This document shows, piece by piece, positions 45,211 through 57,860 of a stretch of DNA of 64,000 bases. The number at the start of each line of letters is the position of its first letter. Position 1 is the stretch's first letter. Source of the DNA: Callorhinus ursinus (lineage: Eukaryota > Chordata > Mammalia > Carnivora > Otariidae). Under the pieces are notes generated by a model. It was not told where the DNA came from. It worked only from the letters and a program-made list of their open reading frames with translations, and searched no databases. The DNA is taken from positions 1,781,711 through 1,845,710 of the forward strand of contig NW_020313140.1 of NCBI RefSeq assembly GCF_003265705.1, read 5' to 3'. The position numbers and the translations under genes are program-made.

Positions 45211-48200
45211 CCTCTTCCCACGAAGATGCTGCCCTTAGAGTCGTCTGAAGAAGTGACAACCCACCCCCCATCACATCGCCTTATCCTAATTCTGTCTGGT
45301 ACTTGCTATCTGGCGTTTTCTTACTTATTTACTGGTTTACTGTGTGTCTCTTCCCACAGGAACACAAGCACCTCGAGAATACGAGTCATGTCTGTCTTCT
45401 GACAATTACCCTGATTGCTGAGGGAGGGAGCCCCACGGCCCTGAACACTGTCATGTGTGCTGGGCTCTCGGACACAGAGAGCAGGGAAGGATGAGAAATG
45501 ACCTGGGGCCAGTTCTCCAGCCTCTGAGCGGGGTTTCCTCTCCTGTAGCACGAGTCCCACCGGAGTTGATGTGCGGGTTTGGCAGGCTAGCTTGTTTGGG
45601 ACAGGACGTGCCGTAGGCGCTTAGCACGTGGAAGCACGTTCTGGGGTCAGTCCTGGCCCAGAGCTGACGGGCTCCTTCGGGCTGAGCTCGTCACCCGGGC
45701 GGGACGGGGGACTTGCCCAAGTACACCCGCTGTGGTCGCCAGACCCGTTCATGTAGCAGGGCAGGCAGAGCAGGGCTTGCAGAGGGAGAACCTGCGCACA
45801 CCAGCGAGCCCCAGATGCAACCTCGGTGCCTGCCGCCCTGCCCCAAGCCACCACCTCCAGCCACGAGCAGAAGTGTCCCGAGACGGTTCCAAATACCGGC
45901 CCAAGAGCCAACAGGCAGCCCTGACTTAAAGCTAAAAATTATCAATACAGAAACATTTAAAACCATTTTTGGTCTAATTATTATTCCCTAATGACTTAAG
46001 GGATAAATATAACAATCCCATTTTGACAGTTTGCAAAATTAAGTTTAGAAGAAACTCTGCACGATTATCATCCAACCAGCATAGCAGGCACATCAGCCCG
46101 GATAAAACTCAGGGCTCGGGCTGTGCTCCTCACACGAGGCGGCCCCTGGAAGCTGCCAAGACCGGGACGCCCCCTCACCAGCTCCAGCCCGGCCCATTTC
46201 GATTCCGTTCTACGGCTGCTAATGGCACCGTGACGCTCACGCCCGGGCCTCGACCGCCGCTGGTGGTCTCCTTACTGTGTCTGGGGCATTTCCACCAGCT
46301 GGTCAGGTGTGCGGAGAGGCGCCCCGCTCCGGAGACACTGCTGAGGCTGAGCCGTGCACGAGAAGACACGGGACACAGAAGTTAGCGTCCAGAAAGCTCT
46401 GGGGTGGAGAGGTGTCCATCCCGTCCCGACACAGCCCAGGGAGAAACCCTCCCGCCAGTCTGGGCAGGGATGCAGCCTCACACAACACGGAGCACAGCGG
46501 CGGCCTCCCTGCAGCCCCTGAGTCCCCGGACTGCCAGGCACAGGCCTGGCGCTGGTCACTCTTGAGGCCCGTGTGCCCTTGGGGACTGCACGTGAGGCCA
46601 CCTGAAGGGCACGTCCTGGTGGAAATTTCACATTTACAGCAGTGACCCTCAACCTCTCCCTGTCAGCCAGGTAAGGCTCGCACATGACCGAGATGCCAGA
46701 CACAGGCCTCGTTTGTCCTCAGGGAGCCCACACTGAGTCGCTCCACAAACGTGTGTGTCCCAGACGCTGCAGCACAAAGAGCTATGATGTCGGGGGGCCA
46801 CAGGACGATGGAGAAACACAAGGCAAGGAGAGGGGGCCGGGGGCGCCCCCGGGGGCAGGGGGTGACAGCAGAAAACATACCTGAATGAAGGGAGGAGGCA
46901 AACCCCATACACGTGGGGGAAGAGCCTCCGGGCTGACACAGCAGGTGCAGAGGCCTCCGGTTGGGGAGACCGGTCTTCCTGCTTCTGCGTGGCCCCGACT
47001 CCATTCTTCAGGGCGGCTTTGAACCCGGGTGGCTGGGTGCTGAGTACACAGTGGCACATCCACAGGGCAGAACACAACCAGATCCACCCGGGGCCACGGA
47101 GGGGGACCGCCTGATGGCTGCGAACACACAGCCTTCTGCGCAGCTGAAACGCTCCATGTGTGGCTGGTGACCATGCGTCCACCTGTCACGATGGGTTCAG
47201 TTTACTCCACGTAAAGAATACTTCAATTAATGTACTTATGTATCTTATGTATTTAGTGGTTCGGTAGGGTTGATTTTTTATGCGAATTGGTTAGACCTGG
47301 TCATGTGTCCCTGCCAAACCTTCCAGTGCTCCCATTTCGACGTAACTATGGAAAAGCCAAATGCCGCCGAGTCACTACATGTCATGAAAACAAAAAAGTT
47401 TTAATATTTATAAAGTTGTGCTTATGATTATTTTTATTCTTATGTGACCTTCTCCAGGAACTGACTGCTTTTTTCTTCCTCCACCCACTTGGGTTTCCTG
47501 CGATCTCTGGCAGCACCTCCCTGATCCGTTCACTTTTCTCCATGCAGACATCACTCCAGCATCTCACCCACCCTGCTCCGTCCAGGACTGATGCTGCCCG
47601 AGCCCTCACTCTGGGGCTTACTGGCTCATGTTATTGGAGCACATCTCTCCATCGCTTTTTGAGAACAAGTATGTGGGTCACACATTCTTTGAGACCCTAC
47701 CTTTCTGAACAAGTCCTAATTTTACCTTTATTCTAGAGTAATTTAAGAATAGATTTGAGTTTGGACATGATGTCATGCAAAATTCAATGATACTCCCCAG
47801 TACCATACCCATTAATGTGGATTCTCTCTCTGAGGCTGTAGCAAATATTCTAAAATATTTCCATACTATGTCTTGGCATAGGTTTTCATTTTCCCATTTA
47901 TTAGCTTGGGTACTTGCCGACTGCTTTCAATCTGAAAACTCATATCCATCCCTTCTAGGAAACTTGGGTCCTTGCTCGGTATTTCCTACCCCGTGCTAAC
48001 CTGCACTCTTCCTGAATGTGCACGCTGCCCACGGAAGCTGATCCTTTCATTTTACCTTTTCTCTTCTCTACAATAATTCTACTACAAAATATTTCAATTG
48101 ATACATCCCCTCCCCAAAAAGCAATAATAAAACTTGACAAAATTGTCAAAAACCACCATCTTAGGATTCTGGAGGTTGACCAGAAGCATACAGCACGACA

Positions 48201-48490
48201 CCCGGCCCCTTCAGATGACAGCCGCAGCAGGTGGGCAAAGCCCTGAAAACCAGCAGCTTTGGGGCAGACGGTGGAGAAGCCTCACGAGCCCATGTGGTCG
48301 GAACCAGCCTGTGCCTCGGAGACCAGCAGAGGGGAGGGTGGACTCAGCCACCTGAGGACGCAATGAGGCTCTCACACCTCCTGCTCTATGGTGAAATGCC
48401 TATTCCCAGCTCCTACCCAAACTTCTGGCAGGTTGTTTCCTTTTCTCGTTGATTTCCAGTTTTTATTTTGCTTGTTTTTAAAAATCATTC
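45211..48490. other. TDRD10 locus intron, nothing recognised
   Basis: Mixed intronic sequence without a clear exon, RNA gene or named repeat. It becomes AT-rich from about 47.2 kb. Confidence 0.4.
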
Positions 48491-48494
48491 TAGA

Positions 48495-48740
48495 TCTTAA
48501 TCCAGCGGCTGAAGAACAGTTTGGTAAAGGGCGAGAATAAATACTTGAGGCTTTGCAAGCTTACGGTCTCTGCGGTGCTACTGCTCAGCAGTGGAGACGG
48601 TGTGTGAATGGGTGAGACTGTTTTCCAATAAAGCTTTATCTGTAGACATTGAAATTTGAATTTCATATACTTTTCATGTGTCATAAAATAATATTCTTTT
48701 GAAAAATTTCTCCCTAACCATTAAAAAATGTAAAAACCAT
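48495..48740 (-). mobile_element. hAT-type interspersed repeat (copy 1)
   Basis: GGCTTTGCAAGCTTACGGTC, CCAATAAAGCTTTATCTG and CATTGAAATTTGAATTTCAT match a widespread mammalian element whose ends I remember as CAGGGGTCGGCAAAC. That end type suggests a hAT transposon. I am unsure of the family name. Confidence 0.6.
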
Positions 48741-49059
48741 TCTTAGAAATTTCTACTCTGGGAAGATGGTATAAATGGACCTTTTCTTATTCCTTCTGCT
48801 AAAAACCTGGATATTAAATATAAATCAAACATAAGACAACTATGACCTTGGGACCAAGAGACAACATGGTGATGAATTCCCTGGGTTTTCTTCTCGCCTC
48901 CTATATCCCAGACTTAGAATTGAAGAACCCACAAGCACCAACAGGCACAGACAAAAAAAAAAAAACAACAACAAAAGCCTGCTCTCTCCAGCCAAAGGGC
49001 TGGAAATGGGGGCAGCCTCACATGGCAGAAAACTTTTTTTAAAAAAAAAGATTTATTTA

Positions 49060-49256
49060 GGCGCACCTGGGTTGCTCAGTTGGTTAAGCGACTGCCTTCG
49101 GCTCAGGTCATGATCCCAGAGTCCTGGGATGGAGCCCCGCATCGGGCTCCCTGCTCAGCGGGAAGCCTGCTTCTCCCTCTCCCACTCCCCCTGCTTGTGT
49201 TCCCTCTCTCGCTGTGTCTTTCTCTGTCAAATTAATAAATAAAATCTTTTAAAAAT
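49060..49256 (+). mobile_element. SINEC copy nested in a reverse SINEC
   Basis: Head GGCGCACCTGGGTTGCTCAG through the A-tail. The sequence before it (AAAAAAAAAGATTTATTTA) and after it belong to one reverse SINEC split by this insertion. Confidence 0.9.
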
Positions 49257-49430
49257 ATATTTATTTATTTATTAGAGGGGGAAGGGCCAGAGGGAGAAGG
49301 AGAAAATCTAAGCAGACTCTACCCTGAGGATGGAGTCCAATGTGGGGCTTGATCCCACAACCCTGAGATCATGACCTGAGCTGAAATCAAGAGTCAGATG
49401 CTTTACTGACTTGAGCCACCCAGGTGCCCC
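49257..49430 (-). mobile_element. SINEC copy split by the preceding one
   Basis: The body and head complement end GAGCCACCCAGGTGCCCC. Its tail part lies before 49060. Confidence 0.88.
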
Positions 49431-50208
49431 CTGACAAACATTTTAAAGCAAGCATGATAAAATACTTCAACAAACAATTACAAATACTCTTTAAAAAAAT
49501 GAAAAAATAAAAACCCTCAGGAAAGAAACAAAGTCTCAGGGGAAAAAGGTATAAAAAATGGGGAAATTGGAATTGAAAAATACAATAACTGAAATTTTTT
49601 AAAAAAATAGATAACAACAGAATTGAGGAGACAGGAAATAACCAGTGACTAGAAGAGAGAACACTGAAATTATATATATAATCTGAATAGCCGAAAGATT
49701 TCTAAAACCTACACCTTCAGAAAGCTGTGTGAACCCAGAGCAGCATAAATTCAAAGAAATCCATGCCAAAACACATCATCATTAAACTTCTGAAAACCAA
49801 GGACCAAGAAAAAATCTTGAAAGTGAAATGACACCATATATAAGAAAAACGATTTGAATGACAGTGGATTTCTCATCAGAAACCATGGAGGCCAGAAGAA
49901 AGTGACATACTATTTCTCAAGTGCTAAAAGAAAAGATCTGTATACCTAGTAAAAATATCCTTCAGGAATGAAGGGGAAATTAAGACATTCTCAAATGAAG
50001 GAAAAATAAGAATTTGTCATCAGCAGACCTACCCTAAAAAAACAGGCCAAAGGAAGTCCTCTAAATGAAGAGGAAATGATAAAAGAAGGAACCTTGAAAC
50101 ATCAGGAAATAAGAAAGAACATGGTAAGAAAAAATATGGGTAAATACAATAAGTTTTCCTTCCCTTGAGTTTTCTGAATTATATTTGACAGTTGAAACAA
50201 AAACTATA

Positions 50209-50412
50209 GGGCACCTGGATGGCTCAGTCATTAGACGTCTGCCTTCAGCTCAGGTCATGATCCCGGGGTCCTGGGATTGAGTCCCACGTCGTCGGGCTCG
50301 CTGCTCCGCAGGGAGCCTGCTTCTCCCTCTCGCACTCCCCCTGCTTGTGTTCCTGCTCTTGCTGTCTCTCTCTCTGTCAAATAAATAAATAAAATCTTAA
50401 AAAAAAAAAAAA
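50209..50412 (+). mobile_element. SINEC copy with 15-bp target duplication
   Basis: GAAACAAAAACTATA occurs exactly at 50194-50208 and 50413-50427. The body is full length, with one small internal duplication (CACGTCGTCGGGCTCG). It is inserted in the L1. Confidence 0.95.
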
Positions 50413-50705
50413 GAAACAAAAACTATAACACTTTCTGTTATGGTTCGAAATGATATGGTTCGATAATGAACACAGAGGAGATTTTTAAGACAATTACATT
50501 ATAAGCAAGGAGAGTAAAGGGAAGTAAGGTTTCTATACTTCACTCAAGTGAATAAGTCAACAAACATAGACTATGATAAGTTAAGTATAAATAATGTAAC
50601 ATTTTCAGTTTTAAGATTTAAAAACACTACAGATAAATCAAAATTGAATTATAAAAAAAAGTCCACATGAACTATAGGAAAATAGAGAAATAAAACAGAA
50701 AATAA

Positions 50706-51220
<515 letters not shown>

Positions 51221-51736
51221 TGACCCAACTATATGATGTCTACAAAAAGCTCCCTTCAAATATAATGATATATTTTAAAGTAAAAAGTAAAAAGATAGGA
51301 AAATAAAATAAGATGATAGGAAAAGATATGTCATGCAAATATTACACAAAGGAAAGAAAACATAGCTATATTAATATCAGATAAAACAGACCTCAAAGTA
51401 GAATCACTAAAAAAATCACAGAGAGGGATACTATATAATTATAAAAGATCACTCCACCAAGAACACACAGCAATCCTAAATGTGTACACACCAAACAAGA
51501 GAGCTTCAAAATATATGATGCAAAAACTAATCGAATTGAAAGAAGAAATACACAAATCCACAATTATAATTGCAGATTTCAACACCCCTCTCTCAACAAC
51601 CGACAGAACAACTAGACAGAACATCAGTAAGGATACAGAACATCAGTAAGGATACAGAACTCAACAATACTATTAACCAACATGATCCAATCAACATGTA
51701 TAGGACACTGACCAACAGCAGAATACATATCTTTTC

Positions 51737-51945
51737 TTTCTTATTTATTTATTTATTTTTAAAGATTTTATTTATTTATTTGACAGAGACACAGCTAGAG
51801 AGGGAACACAAGCAGGGGGAGTGGGAGAGAGAGAAGCAGGCTTCCCGCGGAGCAGGGAGCCTGGCACGGGGCTCGATCCCAGGACCCTGGGATCATGACC
51901 TGAGCCCAAGGCAGACCCTTAACGACTGAGCCACCCAGGCGCCCC
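51737..51945 (-). mobile_element. SINEC copy with 15-bp target duplication
   Basis: AATACATATCTTTTC occurs at 51722-51736 and 51946-51960. Reverse orientation, ending GCCACCCAGGCGCCCC. Confidence 0.95.
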
Positions 51946-53240
51946 AATACATATCTTTTCAAGCGCCCACAGAACATAAACCAAGAAGGCTAAACCCTGG
52001 GCTGTGAAATAAGTCTCAATAAATGTAAAAGTATTTAAGTCACATACAGTATACTGTCTGCCACAATAGAATTAAATCAGAAATCAATAGCAGAAACTAT
52101 ATGGAAATCTCCAAATATTTGGAAACTAAGTAACACACTTCAGAATAACCCACAGAATGAAGAAGTCATAAGGAAAACTAGAAAATATTTTGAACTGAAT
52201 GAAAATGAAAACACAACACAAAATAAAAAGCAATATCAACATGTATGGGATACAGGTAAAGCATCACCTAAAGAGAAATTTATAGCATTAAAAGCCTATA
52301 TTAGGAAATAAGGAAGCTTAGAAATTAATGACCTCAGCTTTGACACTAAAGGAGAAACAAAAGAAGAAAAGCAAATGAAACCCAAAGAAAACAGAACAAA
52401 GTAACTAATTAAGAAAAGCAGAGATCAATGGAAATGAAAACAGAAAAACAATAGAGAAAATCAATGAAACAAAGAACTGGCTCTTTGTAGGGATCAACAA
52501 AATTAATAAACATCCAGCAAGACTGGATGAAAAGAAAAAGAGAGGACACAAATTACCAATATCAGGAACAAAACAGGATGGATGTCACTGCAGGCACCGC
52601 AGACGCCTGAAGAATAATGAGGGAATACTAAGAACAACTCTACACATAACTACAAGCACCAATGTCAAGTCAGACAATTTAGCAAGATGTACCCCTTCCT
52701 CAAGGACTCACAACCACCACATCTCACCAGTCTGAAATCGATCATTAGAATAGCCCCTTAACTATTAAAGAAATTGAACTCATAATTAAAAGCCTTCCAA
52801 AAAAGAAATACCCAAGCCCAGATAATTTTACTAGAGAATTCTACTGAACACAATCAAAGAAAAATTAACATCAGTTCTACAGAGTCTCTTCTCAGTGGAG
52901 GAAACATTTCCTCCAATTCATTTTAGGTAAGTAGTTATCACCGTAATACTAAAACCAAAGACAGTACAAAACAAAAAAAAACTACAGACCAATATCCTTC
53001 ATGAAAAAAATGCAAAAATCCTTAAAAAGCCTTAGAAATTAGAAATCCTTAACCAATAGAATTTAGCAATATATAAAAATAATTATACACCATGACCAAG
53101 TGGAGTTTATTTCAGGAATACAAAGCAGGTTCAATATTTGAAAAAGCAATCATTATAATCCACCATATTAACCAGCTAAAGAAGAAAAACCACATGATCA
53201 TATCACCCAATACAGAAAAAGCACTTGACAAAATTCAACA

Positions 53241-53670
53241 TCTGTCATAGGTTGAATTATGTCCCCCCAAAAGGATATGTTGCAGTCTTAACCCCCAGGC
53301 ACATCAAAATGTGACCTTGCTTGGAAACAGGGTCTTGACAGAGGTGGTCAGGTTAAAATGAAGCCACTAGGGTGGGTCCTAATCCCATATGACTATGTCC
53401 TTATGAAAAAAGGAAAGTTGGACGGAGAGACAGAGGAAAGTGACCTGAAGACAGAGAGGATTCCACGTGGAAACAAGACTGGAATGATGCCCCACAAGCA
53501 AAGAACACTGAAGGCTGCTAACAGGTGGCTGAGAGCCAAGGAGAGGTGAAGAATGACTCCCCCACAGGCTTCAGAGGGAACTTGGACTTGCTGACACCTT
53601 GATTTTGGACTTATAGCCTCCAGAACCATGAGATAAATTTCTGTTGTTCTAAGCCATCCAGTTTGTGGGG
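53241..53670 (+). mobile_element. MaLR-type solo LTR (MLT1-like), 3' end lost
   Basis: TGTCATAGGTTGAATTATGT with CCCCCCAAAAGGATATG, GGGTGGGTCCTAATCCCATA, CACCTTGATTTTGGACTTAT and TAAGCCATCCAGTTTGTGGG follow the order of an MLT1/MaLR LTR as I remember it. A reverse SINEC has replaced or interrupted the final bases. No viral gene is present. Confidence 0.7.
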
Positions 53671-53869
53671 TTTTTTTTTTAATATTTATTTATTTGAGTG
53701 AGAGACAGAGAGATAGAAAGTGCATGCAAGAGAGAGCATGGGGGGGAGCAGAGGGAGAAGCAGGTTCCCCACTGAGCAGGGAGCCCGATGCGGGGCTCCA
53801 TCCCAGGACCCTGGGGTCATGACCTGAGCCGAAGGCAGACGCTTAACGACTGAGCCACCCAGGCGCCCC
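53671..53869 (-). mobile_element. SINEC copy
   Basis: Reverse element ending GAGCCACCCAGGCGCCCCC, inserted at the end of the MaLR LTR. Confidence 0.92.
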
Positions 53870-54184
53870 CCATTCATGATTTAAAAACAAAACAAAACAA
53901 AACAACTCTCCGAAAAACAAGAACAGAAAAGAACTTCTGCAACTTGATAAAGAACACCAACAAAAACTACGGGTGACGCTATATTTCGTTGTGAGAGTGC
54001 CCGCCATCCTGAGAAAATGAAAAAAGAACGCCCACGCTCACTGCTCTAATTCAACACAGAGCTGCACATGTGAGCCAGGAGTAAGGCAAGAAAATAACAG
54101 AAGGCTGATGGATCAGAAAGGAAAACATAAAACTGGTCCTATTTACAAATTATGTGATTGTCAACATAGAAAAACTGACACACA

Positions 54185-54371
54185 GGGGCACCTGGGTGGC
54201 ACGGTCGGTTGAGCGTCCAACTCTTGATTTCCGCTCAAGTCATGATCGCAGGGTCATGAGATCGAGTCCCATGGTGGGCTCCGTGCTCAGTGGGGAGTCT
54301 GCTTCTCTCCTCCTCCCTCTGCCCCTCATGGCCCCCCCAAAATAAATAAACAAATCTTTAAAAAAAAAAAG
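54185..54371 (+). mobile_element. SINEC copy (older)
   Basis: Head GGGGCACCTGGGTGGCACGG, with diverged target duplications (AAAACTGACACACAG before, AAAATTGACATACAG after). Confidence 0.9.
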
Positions 54372-54782
54372 AAGAAGAAGAAAAGGAAAGAAAAATTGAC
54401 ATACAGGTTTAAAACAATTCCTGTCAAAATCCCAGCCACATTTTTGTAGGCATAGGCCAGGTTATTCCAAAAATTTATAGGCAAAGGAACCAGAAGAGCT
54501 AAAACAATTTTGAAAAAGAAAAATAAAGTGAGAGCAGTCAGTCCTCCCAATTTCAATACTTTTCAAACAACCACAGCAACCAAGACTCTGTGATTTTGCT
54601 GAAGGTGCAGATCCATAGATCAGTGCAACGAACTGAGAATATGCAGAAACAAATCTACACAAACGTGCCCAATGGATTCTTGATAAAGCTGTGAAAGCAA
54701 TTTAATGGAGGAAATACAATCTTTTCAACAAATGGTGCTAGAGCAATTAGACATCTATAGGCCAAAGCAAGAAAGAGTTCGG

Positions 54783-54822
54783 GAAGGAAGGAAGGAGGGG
54801 AGGGAGGGAGGGAGGAAGGAAC
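54783..54822 (+). repeat. GGAA-rich microsatellite in L1
   Basis: Mixed GGAA and GGGA units. Confidence 0.8.
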
Positions 54823-55975
54823 TCACCCTAAGTTTCACAGCTTATACAAAAATTAACTCAAAATGGATTGTGGGCTTAAAAAATGTAAAACAATATAGCT
54901 TTTAGAAAAAAAAATAACAGAATCTTAGGGATCTAGGGCTGGCCAAAATATCTTAGTCTTGACAATGAAAGCACCATTCATAATAGAAAAAACTGATAAA
55001 TTGGACTTTATTACAATTAAAAACTTTTGTCTGTAAAAGAAACAAACAAACCCTGTTAAGAGGATGAAAAATGAGCTACAGAGTGGGACAAAAATATCTG
55101 CAAACCACATATCCAGCAAAGAACTAGTATCCAGAATATATAAAGAGCTCTCAAAACTCAACAACAACAGAAAACAATCCAATTAGAAAGTGGGCAAAAG
55201 AAACAAAGAGCTACTTTGTTGGAGAGGACACTCAGTACAGATGGCAGATAAGCACAGGAAAAGACGTGCAACACCATTAGTATCAGGGAAATGCGATGAA
55301 AAGCACAATATGATATCACTACACACCAATAAAACGCAGTGACAAGTGACAGCACCAGTGCTGGAGGACGCAGCCCTCAGACGTTCCCAGCAGGGACCGA
55401 AAACCCCACAGCCACTCTGAACACAGTTCGTCTGTTCCTTAGAAAAGTACACCTGCCACGACCTTCCACTCAGCAACTACAGTTCCAGGCATTCATAGCA
55501 CAGAAACAGACTCTCCGTGAACGTTTATAGCAACTGTATTTGTAATAGCCCGAAACTGGAAACCCTCCAGACGTCCCTCGTCCCTCGGCGGGGGCCTGGC
55601 TACAAACTGCAGTCCGCCCCTACCAGGGACTGCGACTCGGCATTCAACAGGAATAATCGTTGCTTTTGCAACAACTGGGATCACTCTCCAAAAAATGATG
55701 CTGAGTGAAAAGAGCCAGTCCCGAAAGGTTACATCCGTATTATGTCATTGACATAACATTCTTGATGTCACAATATTATACAAATGGAGAACGGATTAGT
55801 TGTTGCCAGGGGTCAAGGTGGGGAAGGGGACCAGAGGGAAGAGGGTGTGTGTATAGAAAGTAACCTCGGCAGGAGGCTTCATCTTCACTGTACCCGGGGT
55901 GATACTGTTTCGAAAGATGTTACCACCGGAAAAACTCTTGGGAAAGAGTACACTGGATATCTCTGTACTATTTCT

Positions 55976-56157
55976 CTTCTTTTTTTTTTTTAAGATTTTA
56001 TTTATTTGACAGAGAGAGACACAGCGGGAGAGGGAACACAAGCAGGGGAGAGGAAGAGGGAGAAGCAGGCTTCCCGCGGAGCAGGGATCCCAGGACCCTG
56101 GGACCACGACCTGAGCTGAAGGCAGACGCTTCACCGACTGAGCCACCCAGGCGCCCC
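55976..56157 (-). mobile_element. SINEC copy with 16-bp target duplication
   Basis: TCTCTGTACTATTTCT occurs at 55960-55975 and 56158-56173. The body lacks the usual GGGAGCCCGATGCGGGGCTC part (reads GAGCAGGGATCCCAGGACC). Confidence 0.95.
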
Positions 56158-56824
56158 TCTCTGTACTATTTCTTATAACTGCATGTGAATCTACCATTAT
56201 CTCCCCCCCCAAAAAAAAGTTTACCTAAAAGAAAAAAAAAGCCTTCTTAGCTTGCTAGCCATATGAGAACAGGCAGTGGGCTTGACTTGAACCACCAGCC
56301 GGCATTCACAGACCTCCTTCCCCATCCTCTGTTGGTTATATTATTGCAAATGTGTGCTCCCGGCTTTGGGCTTGAATTTATCTTCCTTCATATTATCTTT
56401 CAAATGATAAGCTCTTAATTTTAATTCACGCATCTTTTCCTTTTCAATGAACTCTTTATGCCTTAACAAATCTCATCCTACTCTGAGGCCACAGATATTC
56501 TTCTACATAATTTTCTAAAAGTTTTAGAGTTTTGTTTTTCATATTAAGTCTCTAGGCAATCTAGCTTATTTTTGTGCCAGAGGTAATGTAGGATGTAATT
56601 TCTTATTTTTCTACTTGAATATGCAATTGTCCGTTCAGTAACTGATGTGTTCCCCCATTCACCAGAGACTCACAACTCCTCAAGAGTAAAAAGTAGTTTG
56701 CATTTGCATGAGCCCCTTCTGGGCTCTCTATTGTAGTTTATTGGTCCAACTGTCTATTCTAGGCTAATACCACGTCTTCTTCTTGTAGGGCAAGGCCTCC
56801 CATCTTCCTTTTCAGGAAGAAGTG

Positions 56825-57011
56825 TTTTTTTTGTTTTGTTTTTTTAAGATGAGAGAGAGAGAGCAAGAGAGCACGAGCAGGGGGAGTGGCAGAGGGAGAA
56901 GCAGACTCCCCGCTGAGCAGCGAGCCCCAATGCCGGGCTCCATCCCAGGACCCTGGGATCATGACCTGAGCTGAAGGCAGACGCTTAAGGACTGAGCCAC
57001 CCAGGCGCCCC
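56825..57011 (-). mobile_element. SINEC copy
   Basis: Reverse element with a shortened tail part, ending GAGCCACCCAGGCGCCCC. Confidence 0.9.
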
Positions 57012-57370
57012 TCACATTGGTTTTGAAAACAATACACTGTAAGAAATATGCATATTTCTTTTGAGTTTCCAAATTTATTATGTTGTATTACATTTTACCA
57101 GCTGGATCTACAGTTAGGATCTCTTTTTTTGTCCTTTTTTCTTGATTAGTCACACAGTTTTTTCTATTTCATTCATCTCTTTAAAGAATGAAGCTGTGGC
57201 TTTATTGATCTCTTCTATTGTAGCTTTGTTCCTCATGCTTCCCCCACCCCCTTGGCTTTGTGGAGGTATAACTAGCATGTGACTACAGTTCTATGTAGAA
57301 AATTTTAAATTTTAGAAAACTTTGCTTTTAAAATTTGTGCCTGTTCTCTACTTAGTTTATTTTTACTTTT

Positions 57371-57567
57371 TTTTTTTTTAGATTTTATTTATTCATTTGA
57401 CAGAGAGAGACACAGCGAGAGAGGGAACACAAGCAGGGGGGGTGGGAGAGGGAGAAGCAGGCTTCCCGCGGAGCAGGGAGCCCGATGCGGGGCTCGATCC
57501 CTGGACCCTGGGATCATGACCTGAGCTGAAGGCAGATGCTTAACTGACTGAGCCACCCAGGCGCCCC
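57371..57567 (-). mobile_element. SINEC copy with 16-bp target duplication
   Basis: GTTTATTTTTACTTTT occurs at 57355-57370 and 57570-57585. Confidence 0.95.
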
Positions 57568-57860
57568 GGGTTTATTTTTACTTTTTAACTACTTCTTTAG
57601 TCCACTCTTAGCTTCTGAACTTTCAGCCTGTCTTTCTGCGCACCCAAGCATTCAGTGCCGGGCATATCCCTGGCAGTCCTGCTCAGACTCTGACCCACAA
57701 CCCCAGAAGGCAAGGATTCTCCTTGTTGCTCAGTTCTCAGTTTTACATTTCTGTCATGATTTCTTCTTTGACCCATGTGTTGTTGACCTACGGATGTGTT
57801 TTTCCAAATGTATGGCGATTTGTGTTCATCTTGCGATTACTTTCTTCTCACGTCAAGGCA

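Larger units (their letters stand above)
56230..57860 (-). mobile_element. LINE-1-like sequence, reverse orientation
   Basis: TCATTCATCTCTTTAAAGAA with GGCTTTATTGATCTCTTCTA, and later CATGATTTCTTCTTTGACCC, are L1 ORF2 segments on the minus strand. Two reverse SINEC copies interrupt it. The boundaries are approximate, and 56230-57050 is less certain. Confidence 0.55.
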